Below are positions 46,457 to 57,060 of a stretch of 64,000 bases of DNA, piece by piece (positions within the stretch are counted from its first letter, which is position 1; the number at the start of each line of letters is the position of its first letter). The stretch is from Ascaphus truei (lineage: Eukaryota > Chordata > Amphibia > Anura > Ascaphidae). The stretch is taken from the NCBI GenBank assembly GCA_036426205.1, contig CM071570.1:139891048-139955047 (forward strand), written 5' to 3'. Below the pieces are notes generated by a model. It was not told the origin of the DNA, ran no database searches, and saw nothing but the letters and a program-made list of their open reading frames with translations. Position numbers and translations under genes: made by a program.

Positions 46457-46735
46457 GAGAGAGAGACTTTTTTATAGAGAGAAAAGAGAGATACTGTGAG
46501 AGAGAGAGACTGTTTTATATATAGAGAGAGACTGTTTTATATATATATAGAGAGAGAGAGAGAGAGGGGGGGAGGGAGAGAGGGATAGGGATCGAGGGAG
46601 AGAGAGACTGTTTTATATATATAGAGAGACTGTTTTATAGAGAGAAAAGAGAGATACTGTGAGAGAGAGAGAGACTGTTTTATATATAGAGAGATACCGT
46701 TTTATAGAGAGAGAGAGAGAGAGGGGGGGGGACAA
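46457..46735. repeat. Composite GA/TATA tandem array
   Basis: Units of (GA)n followed by CTGTTTTATATATAG recur about seven times, with a G-rich patch in the middle and at the end. Confidence 0.9.
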
Positions 46736-47087
46736 CAAGGCTGATCTGCTCTCCAACACATAATCACCACACGGATCAGGGATCCAGTCTCCAACCCTCT
46801 GAAACATGTCAACCAGATTACGGGATCCTTTTTGTGTTTTTTTTTAAACCCCTCCAGTGCCAGAGCGGTTCCCAAGAGCTGCCTCTCTGGAACTGCAGGG
46901 AGTCTTCACCCAGAACTCCCCCCACCCCCTCAGGAATATTTGTAATATAACATTAAAAGATCAAACACATTTCAGATGTATTTTGTGCAAGATGCACACG
47001 TGTATTTAACGCATGTTTTCGTATTTAAAAAAAATCCCCCCCCCCCCTTTTTTTTTTAAATGTCCTTGCGGTTACCGCTGTGTGTAA

Positions 47088-47110
47088 AAAAAATATATAT
47101 AAATAAATAA

Positions 47111-47155
<45 letters not shown>

Positions 47156-47170
47156 CACACACACACACAA
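47088..47170. repeat. A/TA/CA compound simple repeat
   Basis: A run, (TA)n, then CACACA. Confidence 0.9.
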
Positions 47171-47439
47171 TTTCATGATTTTGTTATTGATGGGTGGGCG
47201 GTATACAGGGGTATCCGCTGAGATGAGCGACAGGTCTGCACCATATTGCAACACACACACAAAATCAGGTGCCTCATCCGATCTGTTCAACAGATCCCAA
47301 AGCACCAGATCGCAAGAGAAATGGTGGCTCCCCCGGATATTTACACTCCTGAGACCCCTCTCTCCTTCCGAAGATCTGCACAGCCCACACAAGCCACAGC
47401 TGTGGCCGGTGAACTTCATCTCCTGCACAATGCACTCAC

Positions 47440-47535
47440 CTCCCGTCCGCTGTCAGCTCCTCCTTCTGCTCCCTCTACCGAGCACGTTGCATCTCCTCTC
47501 TGCTGTTTGTTTTCCTGGCTTTGCTTTAAAAGCTC
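47440..47535 (-). promoter_or_regulatory. Possible minus-strand promoter and first exon
   Basis: On the minus strand a TTTTAAAGC box (47524-47533) is followed by AAAACAAACAGCAGAGAGG, an AG-rich leader, and then GACGGGAG joined to GTGAGTGC, a strong donor sequence at 47439/47440. A CAGCAGCAGCAGCAG run lies just upstream (47567-47581). This is the one place in the window that looks like a host first exon. It has no clear coding frame of its own, and I can link it to no downstream exon with confidence. Confidence 0.3.
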
Positions 47536-47692
47536 ACCCTAGCGAGCAGCCTCACATGGCCATTCGCTGCTGCTGCTGCTGCGCCTGCCTCGCTTGTTGT
47601 TGCTGCTCCCAGGAACCAAGGGCAGCTTCTCAATCAGGATCCACCCCCACCCCTTGTACGTGGGTCTTGTAAAGAGGAAGGCTTTGCAAGGG

Positions 47693-47693
<1 letters not shown>

Positions 47694-47731
<38 letters not shown>
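47694..47731. repeat. (GT)n microsatellite
   Basis: About 18 GT dinucleotides. Confidence 0.95.
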
Positions 47732-47732
<1 letters not shown>

Positions 47733-47759
47733 ACTTCTTGAGCCCTTACTAACAGGACA

Positions 47760-48203
47760 GCCAGCTAATCTGGTCATGCCCAAAACATGCTACACAAAGG
47801 ATAACGATATGTATAAGAATAAAGTCTTATCTGTTTTTCAGCTCCAACAGCAAACAGGAACACGGTTCCGGGGAGCAGTCTGTGTCCAGCCTCGCAGCGA
47901 TCTTGATCTTTATCCTGGGTTGGGGTCCCAGCTGGTCCCAGCAGCCTAGCTCCTCGCAGGACTGGGGGACCAGAGCAACAGCAACGGCTTCCTAGCCGGG
48001 AGAGTTCTCTCCACCCTCACGTGGAAAAACAAGCTCTCTGTGTGTGTGTCACTTCCTGCTTTTAAACCTGCAGTCTCTCAGGCCTCCTGCTCAATTAGGC
48101 TGCAGGTGTGCTTCTTTCTGTCTGAGGAGATTAACACTCTGTGAACTGGCTGCAGCGTCTCTCCATTCACTATTCCAGCCTACTGAGTCAGTGACTCTGT
48201 CAC
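47760..48203 (-). mobile_element. Possible LTR fragment (minus strand)
   Basis: On the minus strand it starts TGTGACAGAGTCACTGACTC, carries a TTTAAAAGCAGG box and a long transcribed-looking stretch. The start resembles the TGTxACxG ends of the LTRs at 22458 and 40993. No partner end or duplication was found. Confidence 0.35.
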
Positions 48204-48205
48204 AA

Positions 48206-48235
48206 TAAATATATATATATATATATATATATACA
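48206..48235. repeat. (TA)n
   Basis: Simple TA run. Confidence 0.9.
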
Positions 48236-48237
48236 TA

Positions 48238-48395
48238 CAGTGTTCGACAAACCTACATTTGCTCGCCCCGGGCGAGTGGATTTAACCCCCGGGCGAGTAA
48301 TATTGGCCCAACACACATGTTTGGTACTATGTGCGAGTAGATTTTTTTTGTGTGGCGAGTAGATTTTTTGGTGATTTGTCAATCACGTGTAATAA
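48238..48395. repeat. GTTCGACAAAC repeat with GCGAGTAGATTT motifs
   Basis: CAGTGTTCGACAAACCTAC, then the 15-bp hairpin CTCGCCCCGGGCGAG (48261-48275), then GCGAGTRGATTT three times. It is probably the end of a DNA element. It abuts a TA array and the broken 5' LTR at 48451. Confidence 0.55.
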
Positions 48396-48545
48396 TATCA
48401 TATATATTATATATATATATATTATATATATTATGAAAAAAGAGGGGGGTGCCTTGTTAACGGAAAACAGGCGCAATAAAGCCAGGATTTCATTTCACCC
48501 TAATCGGCCTCCATTAAATATACCTCTGCACACATCTCTTACATA

Positions 48546-48555
48546 TGGTGTCAGA
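48546..48555 (+). promoter_or_regulatory. Primer binding site
   Basis: TGGTGTCAGA, complementary to the 3' end of a tRNA-Leu, right after the 5' LTR. Confidence 0.7.
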
Positions 48556-48827
48556 TATGGGGTGAGAGGTGAAGTTCAATTGGGCCCCGGAGAGTGCCTG
48601 TGAAATTTGTTGTGCTTTTGCCTGCATACATTTCCTGCAAACGGCCTGAGCAACAAAACAAAGAATCGCATGCACAAGTCACCAGAATTAAAGTGCTACA
48701 CATCCAGACAGGAAAGCTACAACTGCACTGGAGAAAGCGACAATGCCACAGTTTGACTGGGAGGATTGCAACAGATGGTGACCCACACAAGGGACTGATG
48801 CTGTGACCAGAGTCTACCCCACCACTG

Positions 48828-49235
48828 GTGGAAAAAAAAATCATGGGATTTAAAAATGGCCGCCCAGCTGAAGTCAAATACAGACTCTGCAAGAATGGGG
48901 AAGAAAATGTTTCTGGTGTAAAGAGCCCAGGCACATGGAGCAGTGTCCCTTATTCGGATGATGAGGATGATCCTTATGAGGCCCCAGGAAAAGGGCTGCA
49001 GCCAGAGGAATATTTTTTCAACGTGCCAAGGAACTGCAGTAGCAAGCAGCAAGCAATGCGCTTTGGTCACAAGGAAGATGTAGAAGTTTTACTTGTCAAA
49101 GGCACATCCATTATCACTGATAAGAAAGAATGTGTGCACTGTACTGCTGATGTTTTAGAACCTCCCAAAGTAAAGAAGAAAAAGAAAACGTCTACAGAGA
49201 TGCCTGTGAGAGCTGCAAAGTCTGCCCATCTGTAG
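48828..49235 (+). pseudogene. First coding remnant of the LTR element
   Basis: A 135-codon frame without homologue that I can name. It has an acidic patch (SDDEDDPYEAP) and a lysine-rich C-terminal run (KKKKK). It may be the N-terminal part of a gag-like protein. It lies between the primer site and the next frame, and any start is uncertain because the element is decayed. Confidence 0.45.
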
Positions 49236-49327
49236 GACTACCAGCTGGGGTTCTAGCGAATACAGTCAAAACAGCGGCAATAGCGCCTCCTGAGGTCAGG
49301 AATAAAAATACACCCAGTAGCCCCAAA

Positions 49328-49735
49328 ATGGAGGATAAGATCTGGCATTCCTGTAATGAACCCTTCCCCACGGAAGAGTGGCCCTTCTGGTCCGCTGAGG
49401 ATATGGATAAGGATAAGGATGAAGATATCTCTTATGGGGAACCCAAACCGAGTCACACCCACAAAATACCCCAAGAATGGTGGAGGTGCCTAAACTCGGT
49501 ACGCACCGAACAACCAGGTCTCTATGACCCCGAATATTCCTGTCACCTAAAGCAACTGCAAGAAAAGACTGGCAGGTACAGTGAAACTGCTGAGGTTTCA
49601 AATAAAGATGGAGACCCCAGAATCCCTGATGGGACAGAGTCGTCCAAAACAAAAAGGCAGAAAAATAAGTGGTTCTTCACTTACTTTGGAAGGAACAGAC
49701 ACTTCCGCAGATCCCGCGGAGAAAAAGGGGTCTGA
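49328..49735 (+). pseudogene. Second coding remnant of the LTR element
   Basis: A 135-codon frame with an acidic region (EDMDKDKDEDIS) and a Lys/Arg-rich end. It follows the first frame in a shifted register. There is no CCHC zinc knuckle, no major homology region that I can recognise, and no pol motif. It ends just before the solo LTR at 49793. Confidence 0.45.
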
Positions 49736-49792
49736 GATGCCCTGCAGCCTAGAGAAAATGGAGGATTCATCACAGGGATGACAGAATATCCA

Positions 49793-50516
49793 TGTCAGGA
49801 GCGCGCCGAATCCCCGCCTCCCGGACGTGTCATGCCAGCCTCTCGGGCACACGCCAGACGGACACACACCCGAGCCAACGCTCCCCCACCTGGCTCCGCT
49901 GGTGCAGCTTCCGAAACTCGTGCGCCGCCTGCGCATGCACATGGCACACCTCCCTCACATGCATTTTGCGCACCTCCCGTGCGTGCACACAGCGCAAGTT
50001 CTAAGAAGACTCTCAGCAGCTGTACCACACCTGAATCACAGGTAGCATCCTCCTATCACCTGTCTACTTGTAGTTCACTCCTCCCTGCTGCCTCCCCATT
50101 GGCTGTCTGTCCCTTCTTAGATCCACTCAGCCCTCTGCTAGTTGCTGAGCATAGACCCTTCTATGCACCGTGCTCATTTGCAGCCTGAGTACCTGTCCCT
50201 GTTGGTATCAGCATCTCAGTTGTGACCCTGCTTGTGCCTGACCTGTCTCTTCTTATTCCCTCTTGCCCACGTCTTGTTTACAGACTTCTACATTCTCTAC
50301 TCTCCGACCACGGCTTACGGACCTCGACTATTCTATACTATCCAACCCCGTACCATAGGCAAGTACGCTCTACTCTCTCCACTCTCCTACTCTGACCTGG
50401 CTACACGTCCTCGACTCTGCAATCCAGACCTATCCCCGTGGCTTATATATCTGGTTATATATCTTCCCCACCTCAGCCCCGTTGTCCAGTCCAGGTTGTA
50501 GTGTGCATCCATGACA
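49793..50516 (+). mobile_element. Solo LTR nested in the LTR element
   Basis: Starts TGTCAGGAGCGCG and ends GTGCATCCATGACA, with TGTCA/TGACA inverted ends. ATCCA is repeated exactly at 49788-49792 and 50517-50521. It interrupts the coding remnants: the first two are before it and the last after it. Its GC-rich first half explains the long open frames on both strands at 49778-50188. Confidence 0.9.
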
Positions 50517-50679
50517 ATCCAGAGGGCCCAAGGCAGAAGTCGTGTAATCCAAAGAAGTGTCTGTACAGTGCCAACAGTGAGAAACCTTCAATCAACCATA
50601 CAAGGGAAGTGGAGCCGGAACCAGTGAGTGACGATCTCTCAAAAACCTATCTACAGTCATAGTATAATCTTACAGTCTC

Positions 50680-51255
50680 TCCAAATGAGCTTCACACCTT
50701 CAACGTAGAGATAAAAGTCTCACGCCAGGAGACCGTGAGTATATGGAAGGAGGAATACAAGGAGGCCCTGAATATTACAGAGACTGTAAAAAGAGAAAAT
50801 ACAAAGCTGAAAGAGGAACATTCTGATTTTAACTGACCACATCAATGAAAAGAATGAAAAGCTTAATGAGCTAGAAAAAATGACGAAACTAGTTGAATAT
50901 GAAAAGTTAGAAGCATTGGAGCAAAACTCTGCCCAGCTTGAACCAACATGTGAATATGGCTACAGAACCCGATGCAGGTGGTCACCCTAAACTCAGGGAA
51001 GAAAGGATTGCCCGACGCAGGGAAAAATACGTGACGAAGTGGTCAGAAGATAGACTGAGCTTGGGAAAAGTCCTCCTCGAGCGACTGAAGAGTGCTGAGC
51101 TGAAGCACCTTCTTGAGGAGACATTACCGACCTGGGGAAAGGGCTCCAATTCCAGCGGGACTAAGGGTTCTCATTCTCCATCACTTCTCATTCAAACCGC
51201 AGAGATATCTCGGGTGAAAGTGGAAGGATGGGCTTTAGCCGTGGCAAGCCAGTGA
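50680..51255 (+). pseudogene. Third coding remnant, charged helical protein
   Basis: Lys/Glu-rich frames after the solo LTR: MKNEKLNELEKMTK-like sequence near 50849, with shifts, and a 105-codon frame at 50938-51255 (LREERIARRREKYVTKW). The charged pattern could form coiled coil. It ends about 40 bp before the 3' LTR. No enzyme motif. Confidence 0.45.
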
Positions 51256-51295
51256 TTCCCACAAACAGAGGAGGCATGGAACAGGGACATATCCC

Positions 51296-52186
51296 TGTTT
51301 AAATAAACTAGCCTCAGAGCTCTAAGAATCCAGAAGAGAGAGAGAGTTAATTGCAGCCACTCAATTAACTAGCCTCCACCTGGACTAATGAGAGCTCTGT
51401 AAAAAGCCTCATGTGAGACACAGGAGAGAGATTCCTTAGCTCACATTTGGGCTGACATAAAGAGAAGGGGGGCTGCAGAGATTTTCTTAGCCCTCAATTG
51501 GGCTGACCTGAGGAAAAGATGATGTATTGATGCACACAGAAGTACTGTATGCTGACAGCAAGACAAGGGGACAAGACCTCTTTACCTGGACACAGACATT
51601 TCCATTACACGCAAGGGTGCTGACCCAGGGGAGCAGAGAGGCCTTCCCCTAAAGCAACAACCAGAGAAACAGATAAGAGATTTTCTTGTTGGACTGTTGT
51701 ATTTCTATATATCTATATGGTTGGGGTGGTAATCAGCTTAGCTACCCACCCTGAGAGGGCTGGAGTAAAGCTTTAGATTTTCTCCAAAGCGGAGTAGGCC
51801 TTTATTTTGTTTATTTTGAATGTTTTGCCTTGTAAAAGAGCAAAAAGAGATGATCCAGGGCTCCACGGGTTGGATCTAGGGTTGAAACGTTGTGTATCTT
51901 GAATAAATTATTTTGCTGATAAACCCGTGGAGCCCTGGATCATCTCTTTTTGCTGTATACCTGGATTGCTGAAGATAGGCCATCCCTGAACCAAGAGCTC
52001 CGGTATTGTGCGCAAGTATCGCATATTATTTCCTTGCATTTATTTGCACTGTTCTGGTGTGCAACACACCCATATACCTTTGCATATTGCATATTGCCTT
52101 GTAAAAGAAACAGGCGCAATAAAGCCGGGATTTAATTTCCCCCTAATCGGTCTCAATTAAATATACCTCTGCACACATCTCTTACA
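51296..52186 (+). mobile_element. 3' LTR of the Gypsy-type element
   Basis: Starts TGTTTAAATAAACTAGCC (start inferred from the purine tract before it) and ends TCTCTTACA. AATAAA at 52118-52123. It contains the insert 51840-52093. Confidence 0.7.
51840..52093. mobile_element. Retro-insert with a perfect 31-bp hairpin
   Basis: Flanked by the exact 15-bp repeat TTGCCTTGTAAAAGA at 51825-51839 and 52094-52108, the size expected for target-primed insertion. The 5' part is a perfect inverted repeat, arms 51841-51871 and 51922-51952, 50-base loop. The loop contains GTTGAAACGTTGTG and TTGAATAAATTA. I do not recognise the family. Confidence 0.8.
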
Positions 52187-52595
52187 CGGATGAACAAGCA
52201 AAAGTCGGTGGTGCTGGGGGGCGGTGCCTGCGGTGTTGGGGGGGGGGGGGGGGGCGTGCTTCTGAATGACCACCACACAGCATTAATCCTTCGCTGCTGC
52301 GACCGCGTGTGGCAGTAGCACAGAATACAGTATATCTTGCTACATCTGTATCTTCTGGAGCCAAACAGTGTCTTATAGTATAGAACCACTTAATAAATAT
52401 GGGTGGTTATGGTACTGTATGTCTAGCCTCTGTATCTGTGCTTTTCCCCACAACTAATGCATGTCAAATAACCGGTAACTTTATAATCACTATATGTAAA
52501 GTGGCATATACAATAATCTCATATTGAGTAATGCAGGGGTTGATGTCTCATTCCTTTGGAATGAGGTCTGCCTCAATCATACACTTTCCCAGAGT
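52187..52595. other. No gene; poly-G run
   Basis: G run at 52239-52254. Nothing else seen. Confidence 0.5.
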
Positions 52596-52599
52596 CCAC

Positions 52600-53129
52600 T
52601 TAACATTTTTTGGGGCCCTGGGCTAAGTGTAAATTGGGAGCCCCACCCACAAATGGCACTGTAATAGGGGCTTAACCTCTGTCTAAATAAGGCTTCAATA
52701 TAAGCATATAGGGGGTCTGAGCAATCCAGCAGGGAGATGGTTAATTGCAGCTGATGGCCATTAACCAGCATCCACCTGGCTAATCAGACCTGTAGAAAAG
52801 CCTCCTGCTGGAAACTGCATAGAGAGACTCTTGAGCACACAGAAGGCTGTGTGCTGACATCAAGACACCACGGACCAGATCTCTATTCCAGGGTGCAGCA
52901 AAGCCGGGAACCTGCCAGAGGCTGGCCCCTCAACGGACACCAATCCAGACCCAGAGACTGACATGAAGGGCCACCTGCATTGAGGTACATCTTTAGACTT
53001 TTGGGGTGATAGGTTTGTAAGGGGCTTATACCCCCTAGCCCTGCAGGTAGGAACTGGGGAAGTGAGTTAGCCCATACAAAGGGATGGGCTGTTTTTTGTT
53101 TATTTTTGTGATTTCCTGCATTGTTTTAA
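52600..53129 (+). mobile_element. Related LTR fragment
   Basis: TTAATTGCAGC, CCACCTGG, CTAATxAGA and AAAAGCCTC occur in the same order as in the 3' LTR at 51296. It ends abruptly at the MITE at 53130. Confidence 0.6.
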
Positions 53130-53335
53130 GGCTGAGCTTATAGTGCAGGCTACATTTACGGTCACCCGTCGCCGTCACTGTCGCAAAAGTTGTAATTGAG
53201 TTTTTGCGACGTCGCTGTCTGCAAGAGGTGGTGACGTCATGTAGAGGCTATGTGTTTGGCTTATTGCAGTCACATGGTGCGGCCGTCGCGGTAAATATCA
53301 AAATCCATTGATTTCAGCAATTTTGGTCACTGTGT
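53130..53335. mobile_element. AAGGCTG-group MITE, partial
   Basis: Starts AAGGCTGAGCTTATAGTGC like the copies at 17456 and 22825, then CGTCGCCGTCACTGTCGC. The right end is not clear. Confidence 0.6.
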
Positions 53336-54052
53336 CGCGCTGTTCAAACTAATACAAGAAGGCAAATTTGGGTTCTGCATTTCCTTAATTTTGTTGTTTA
53401 TAAAGTATTTCTTGTGATTCTCTTCAGTTTTGTGCTTTGGGTTTTTCTTGCATACAACTTTAGGCATTACAACCACCCACCCCCACACCCTCGCAATGTA
53501 TGTATGTGTAACACCTCTATCCCACCCGGCTACATAGAGATAAGGTGTACATGAATAACAGAGTCTTTGGTTCACTATGACAGAGTTTAGACCTGCTCAT
53601 TAGAGTGTTAGCTCAGTGGGTTACCTCTTATCTCAGAGTCTTCTCCCTGTGGGGTCAAGCCAAGGCTGTAGAGGAATGGTGGTGCAGAAAAAATAGAAAA
53701 GGGGGCTCCAGGAACTTTTCAATACTGTGGTTCTTTATTGGTATGTCAGCATACAACATATAGCAGCAACAGGACAGGTTTTCAGTCAACATAGCCTCCG
53801 CTCTAAAATAGTAACCTTTCCTCCTCCAGACAGGAGTTCCATGTAGGCAATGTAGAACTAGAACATCATGCTTTTCTTTGAACATGGAGTCTGGATTCAC
53901 CACCTCCCACGCAAGAGTAGTCTCTTTTGGTTACTTAGTTCAAGGAAACTCATCCCTGTCTATTCCAACAAGTAGGAAGGCATTCCCTTTGTCTTCCTGC
54001 CTGAAGTATGTAGCCCCTGTAAGAAATAGTGTGCTGCCTATCCTTCTCCTAC
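53336..54052. other. No gene recognised
   Basis: Mixed sequence. A GTAACACCTCTATCCCACCC stretch near 53508 may be an LTR edge, but no partner was found. Confidence 0.4.
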
Positions 54053-54971
54053 TGGAGTAAGCCCTGTTAAGGGCAGGCACCAGTAGTAATCATGGGTTTT
54101 CCCCCCACCAAGCCCTGCCTTGAGTGATAGAGGTAGGCCCCTGACTCTGTGGCAGGCCTGAGACAGAGGGGAGGTCCTGCTGACATCATAAGGGGCAGGG
54201 CTGTGTCTATTTAGTGGGCTGCTCCTGTGTGTATCAGAGAGTTGAGTCTGGAAGAGTTGAGTCTGAGAGGCTGGAGGAGGGTGTGTGTGAGGAGTCCTGC
54301 GCTGGCAGTTGTGCAAGAGGAGAACCAAGAGAGTGGAGAGTGCTGGAGCAGAGAGAGCATGATCTGGAAGTGGCAAGGAGACAGGAGAGAAGACTCTCAG
54401 CCAATCTGAGTAGAGCTGATAGCACTAAGTGCTGTGGACCAATGCCCCTCACCCTGCTGAGGGGGTGAGGGGGGGGGAGATTTACCCTCACCCAGAGAAT
54501 ATATCCTGGAGGTGGGGGTTGGGGTATTGAAGCCCCAAACAGCCCATCCTGCTAGGGTACAACCTGGAGGAGAGGAGTGGAGGAATAGACCTGTTACATT
54601 TGGAAGCACTGCTGCATATGAACGCTGCGGTGTATGGAACTGCTGTTGTGCTGTCACTGTTACAAGGACAATAAAGACATTGCTGCTTTTATAAAAGACT
54701 GTGCGAGAGCTGGATCATTCGCCGGGACCAGTTTTCTCTGTAAGGGTCCCACCCCACATCCCTGGGGCTTATAGAGATGGAGGTGCTGCACCACAAGGAC
54801 GCTAAACGATGGAGGCATAACCCCAGAAGCCTGGCCCTGTTATCCCTCACCAACACCGCGGACGCTAGGCCCTCCTGTTCCAAGCAGGTATCACCACCAT
54901 AGTACATGTAGCCACCCTCACTAAACCCTAGGGTACAACATTGCGCCCGAGGGGGGGGAACATGGGTTACA
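54053..54971 (+). mobile_element. 5' LTR of a short LTR element
   Basis: Closely similar to 55573-56435: both start with GTAAGxCCTGTTAAGGGCAGGC, share ATCATGGGTTTTCCCC, CTTGAGTGATxGAGGxAG, ACCAATGCCCCTCACCCTGCT and end CATGGGTTACA. AATAAAGACAT at 54670. The flank CTACT (54049-54053) compared with CTAAT (56436-56440) may be a 5-bp duplication. Frames inside on both strands are not genes. Confidence 0.85.
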
Positions 54972-55572
54972 TTTGGAGGCGAGCTGCTGAATCCAGACAG
55001 GCCAGGCTTCAGCAGGTAGAGCGGGAAATTGAAGTGCACCTTCCGTGCAAGTACTGGAGAGAGTGGGCATGTATACCGGGGAGTCAGGAGTGTGGTTTCC
55101 CGCCCAGTACGCCCTGGGTCCCTAAGGGTGATGTAAGATGGGTGGTGCTATAGCTGTCCTAGTCCCTTGAGGCAGATAGTGTGAGGCAACTGGGGGGTTA
55201 GCCTGTTAACTAGTCCAGGGACCATGGCCCAGGGCCCGCACTATGAGTGGCCAAATAGGAGACGCCCGTACCTTAGGGAGATGCCCGTTACACTGCGCCA
55301 CACCCACATAAACACACCCACGAGTACTTGCAGGAACCGTCAGCAAGTGTGGTGCACAGAGAGAGAGTTCTGCCGACCTGGGGTATGCCACATCAATCAG
55401 TGGGCAAAACAGTCAAAGAGTATGCAGAAAGCGTTTAGTGAGCAGTGTGAGAGCAGTCACTGTCTAGAACGCTATGCACTAACACTGAGAATAGTGCATT
55501 ATACATTTGGAGGGCTCATCAAATGGCGGCCGTCCCTACATGTGCTCCCGCGACATATTTTCTCTACTGTAC
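54972..55572 (+). mobile_element. Internal region of the short LTR element
   Basis: Only about 600 bp lie between the LTRs. It starts TTTGGAGGCGAGCTGC, the position of a primer site. The 121-codon frame at 55224-55589 runs into the LTR and shows no gag or pol motif. The element is non-autonomous. Confidence 0.75.
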
Positions 55573-56435
55573 TGTGTAAGTCCTGTTAAGGGCAGGCCGC
55601 CAGTGAGTATCATGGGTTTTCCCCTCTTCAAAGCCTGCCTTGAGTGATGGAGGCAGCCCTTGACTCTGTGTGCAGGCCTGAGACAGAGGGGAGGGCCTGC
55701 TGACCATCATGAGGTGGGGCTGTCTAAAACCTAGTTCTGCCTGTTCCTTTAAGTGACAAGTATTTCTGTCCTGGGAGCTGAGAGTGAAGTGCTAGTCTGA
55801 GTTAGTTGTATACTTTTGAGAGGAGTGCTGGAGTGTCTACCTAAGAAGCCATGATAGTGACACCTGGCTTGAGAGGAGGCAGAACCAGCCTGTTTAGAGC
55901 TGATAAGACTAAGGTGGTGGACCAATGCCCCTCACCCTGCTCAGGGGTGAGGGGGGATCTTGCCTCACCCAGGGTTACCCTTGGAGGGGTGAGGGGGGTG
56001 GGGATATGAAGCCCCATACACCCCATCCTGCAGGGGTACGCCTGGAGGAGAAGACGAGGAGGACAGACCCTGTAAACTGCTATGAACTGTGGCTGTGCAT
56101 GCTCTGCTGTGTGCGGCTACTGATCTGCTGTCACGAATAAGAGACATTGCTGCTTTATTACAAAGAACTGACTGAGACTGGAATCTCTCTTCCCTTAGGG
56201 GGAATTCTCTGTAGGGTTCCACCCCATATCCCTGGGGCTTATAGGATGAGGCCTGCAACCTTTGCTAAAAGGATGGAGGCATATCCCCGAAGCCTGTCCC
56301 TGTTATCTCCTATACCACCGCGAGAGCTCAGGCCCTCCTGTTCCTCACAGGTATGCACACCAACTTACGTAATCAGCCTCACTACAACCCTAGAGGTCCA
56401 GTCTGCGACCGGGGGGGGAGGGAACATGGGTTACA
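55573..56435 (+). mobile_element. 3' LTR of the short LTR element
   Basis: Matches 54053-54971 with scattered substitutions and short indels. The signal AATAAG at about 56136 replaces the AATAAA of the other LTR. Confidence 0.85.
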
Positions 56436-56750
56436 CTAATATAGGAAAAATAATCTGTGGTGGGTTTGGGTCTGAGCTTACAGAGGCTGTGTGTATACAG
56501 TACAAGGGCAGGCCCTAAACTTCTAGCAGTTGAAAATCATACAGTATAAAAAATATGCCTCTTTGAGGTGGAAGTATATGTAGATGCATTCTCAATCATC
56601 CTCCACTTCTCCCTACTCCTTTATAATCTTTGTCCCGCAGATTGTTTTCTTGCAACCTTTTATTACTACGAAGTTTTTATGCCTCACGTTCTTTACATTA
56701 CTTTTTATATTGCATTTCATACCCAGAATCCCTTGCTGCAGTGGACGGAC
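56436..56750. other. No gene recognised
   Basis: A short transition stretch before the Harbinger-like region. Confidence 0.4.
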
Positions 56751-56752
56751 TA

Positions 56753-57060
56753 TGGGCCTCATGCAGTAAGCGACGATTATGTGAAATCGGCAAGCTTATC
56801 GATTAGTCATGTTATTGGCGTTTTTCCCTCTCCGTATGCAGTAAGTGCCAATACATTCAAAATCAAGCCGAAAACAAATCCGCCCACTCTCACGATGATG
56901 AGCCGATCACACACAGTGTATCGGCGTGCGTGGCGGGGTGCTGTTAGGTTTGCACATCACAAATCTTGCTGAATCAGGCGAAACAAGCATGTTTTTGATT
57001 GCGCGCCATATTTAAAGGCAACGTGTACTGCTAATCATCTCTGTTTTGTTGGGAGTGAGA
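56753..57060 (+). promoter_or_regulatory. Harbinger-like element 5' end and promoter
   Basis: GGGCCTCATGCAGTAAGCGA begins a run with the repeated GxATGCAGTAAG / GCTGAATCAGGCG motifs that I associate with the 5' ends of amphibian Harbinger elements. ATATTTAAAGG at 57008-57018 is a TATA-like box about 220 bp before the first ATG at 57232. No matching right terminus was found in the window. Confidence 0.45.

Larger units (their letters stand above)
48451..52186 (+). mobile_element. Gypsy-type LTR element lacking pol
   Basis: The last 93 bp of a 5' LTR (48451-48543) match the end of a 3' LTR (51296-52186): both have CAGGCGCAATAAAGCC and end TCTCTTACA. TGGTGTCAGA at 48546-48555 follows two bases after the 5' LTR and matches the 3' end of tRNA-Leu (CAG-type), a usual primer site. 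A purine-rich tract (AGAGGAGGCATGGAACAGGG) lies before the 3' LTR. Between them I see only gag-like, short coding remnants. No reverse transcriptase, protease or integrase motif was found, so it depended on another element. Confidence 0.75.

Noticed and set aside
47175..47672. 165-codon plus frame with Cys-rich runs
   Set aside because: It runs antisense to the candidate first exon and ends in a CTG repeat; no domain.
49778..50188. 136-codon Ala/Pro-rich frame
   Set aside because: It lies across the edge and GC-rich half of the solo LTR at 49793-50516.
51841..51952. Hammerhead in the 31-bp hairpin insert (GAAACGTTG in the loop)
   Set aside because: GAAA is not next to a stem II and no CTGANGA core lies upstream at the right place.
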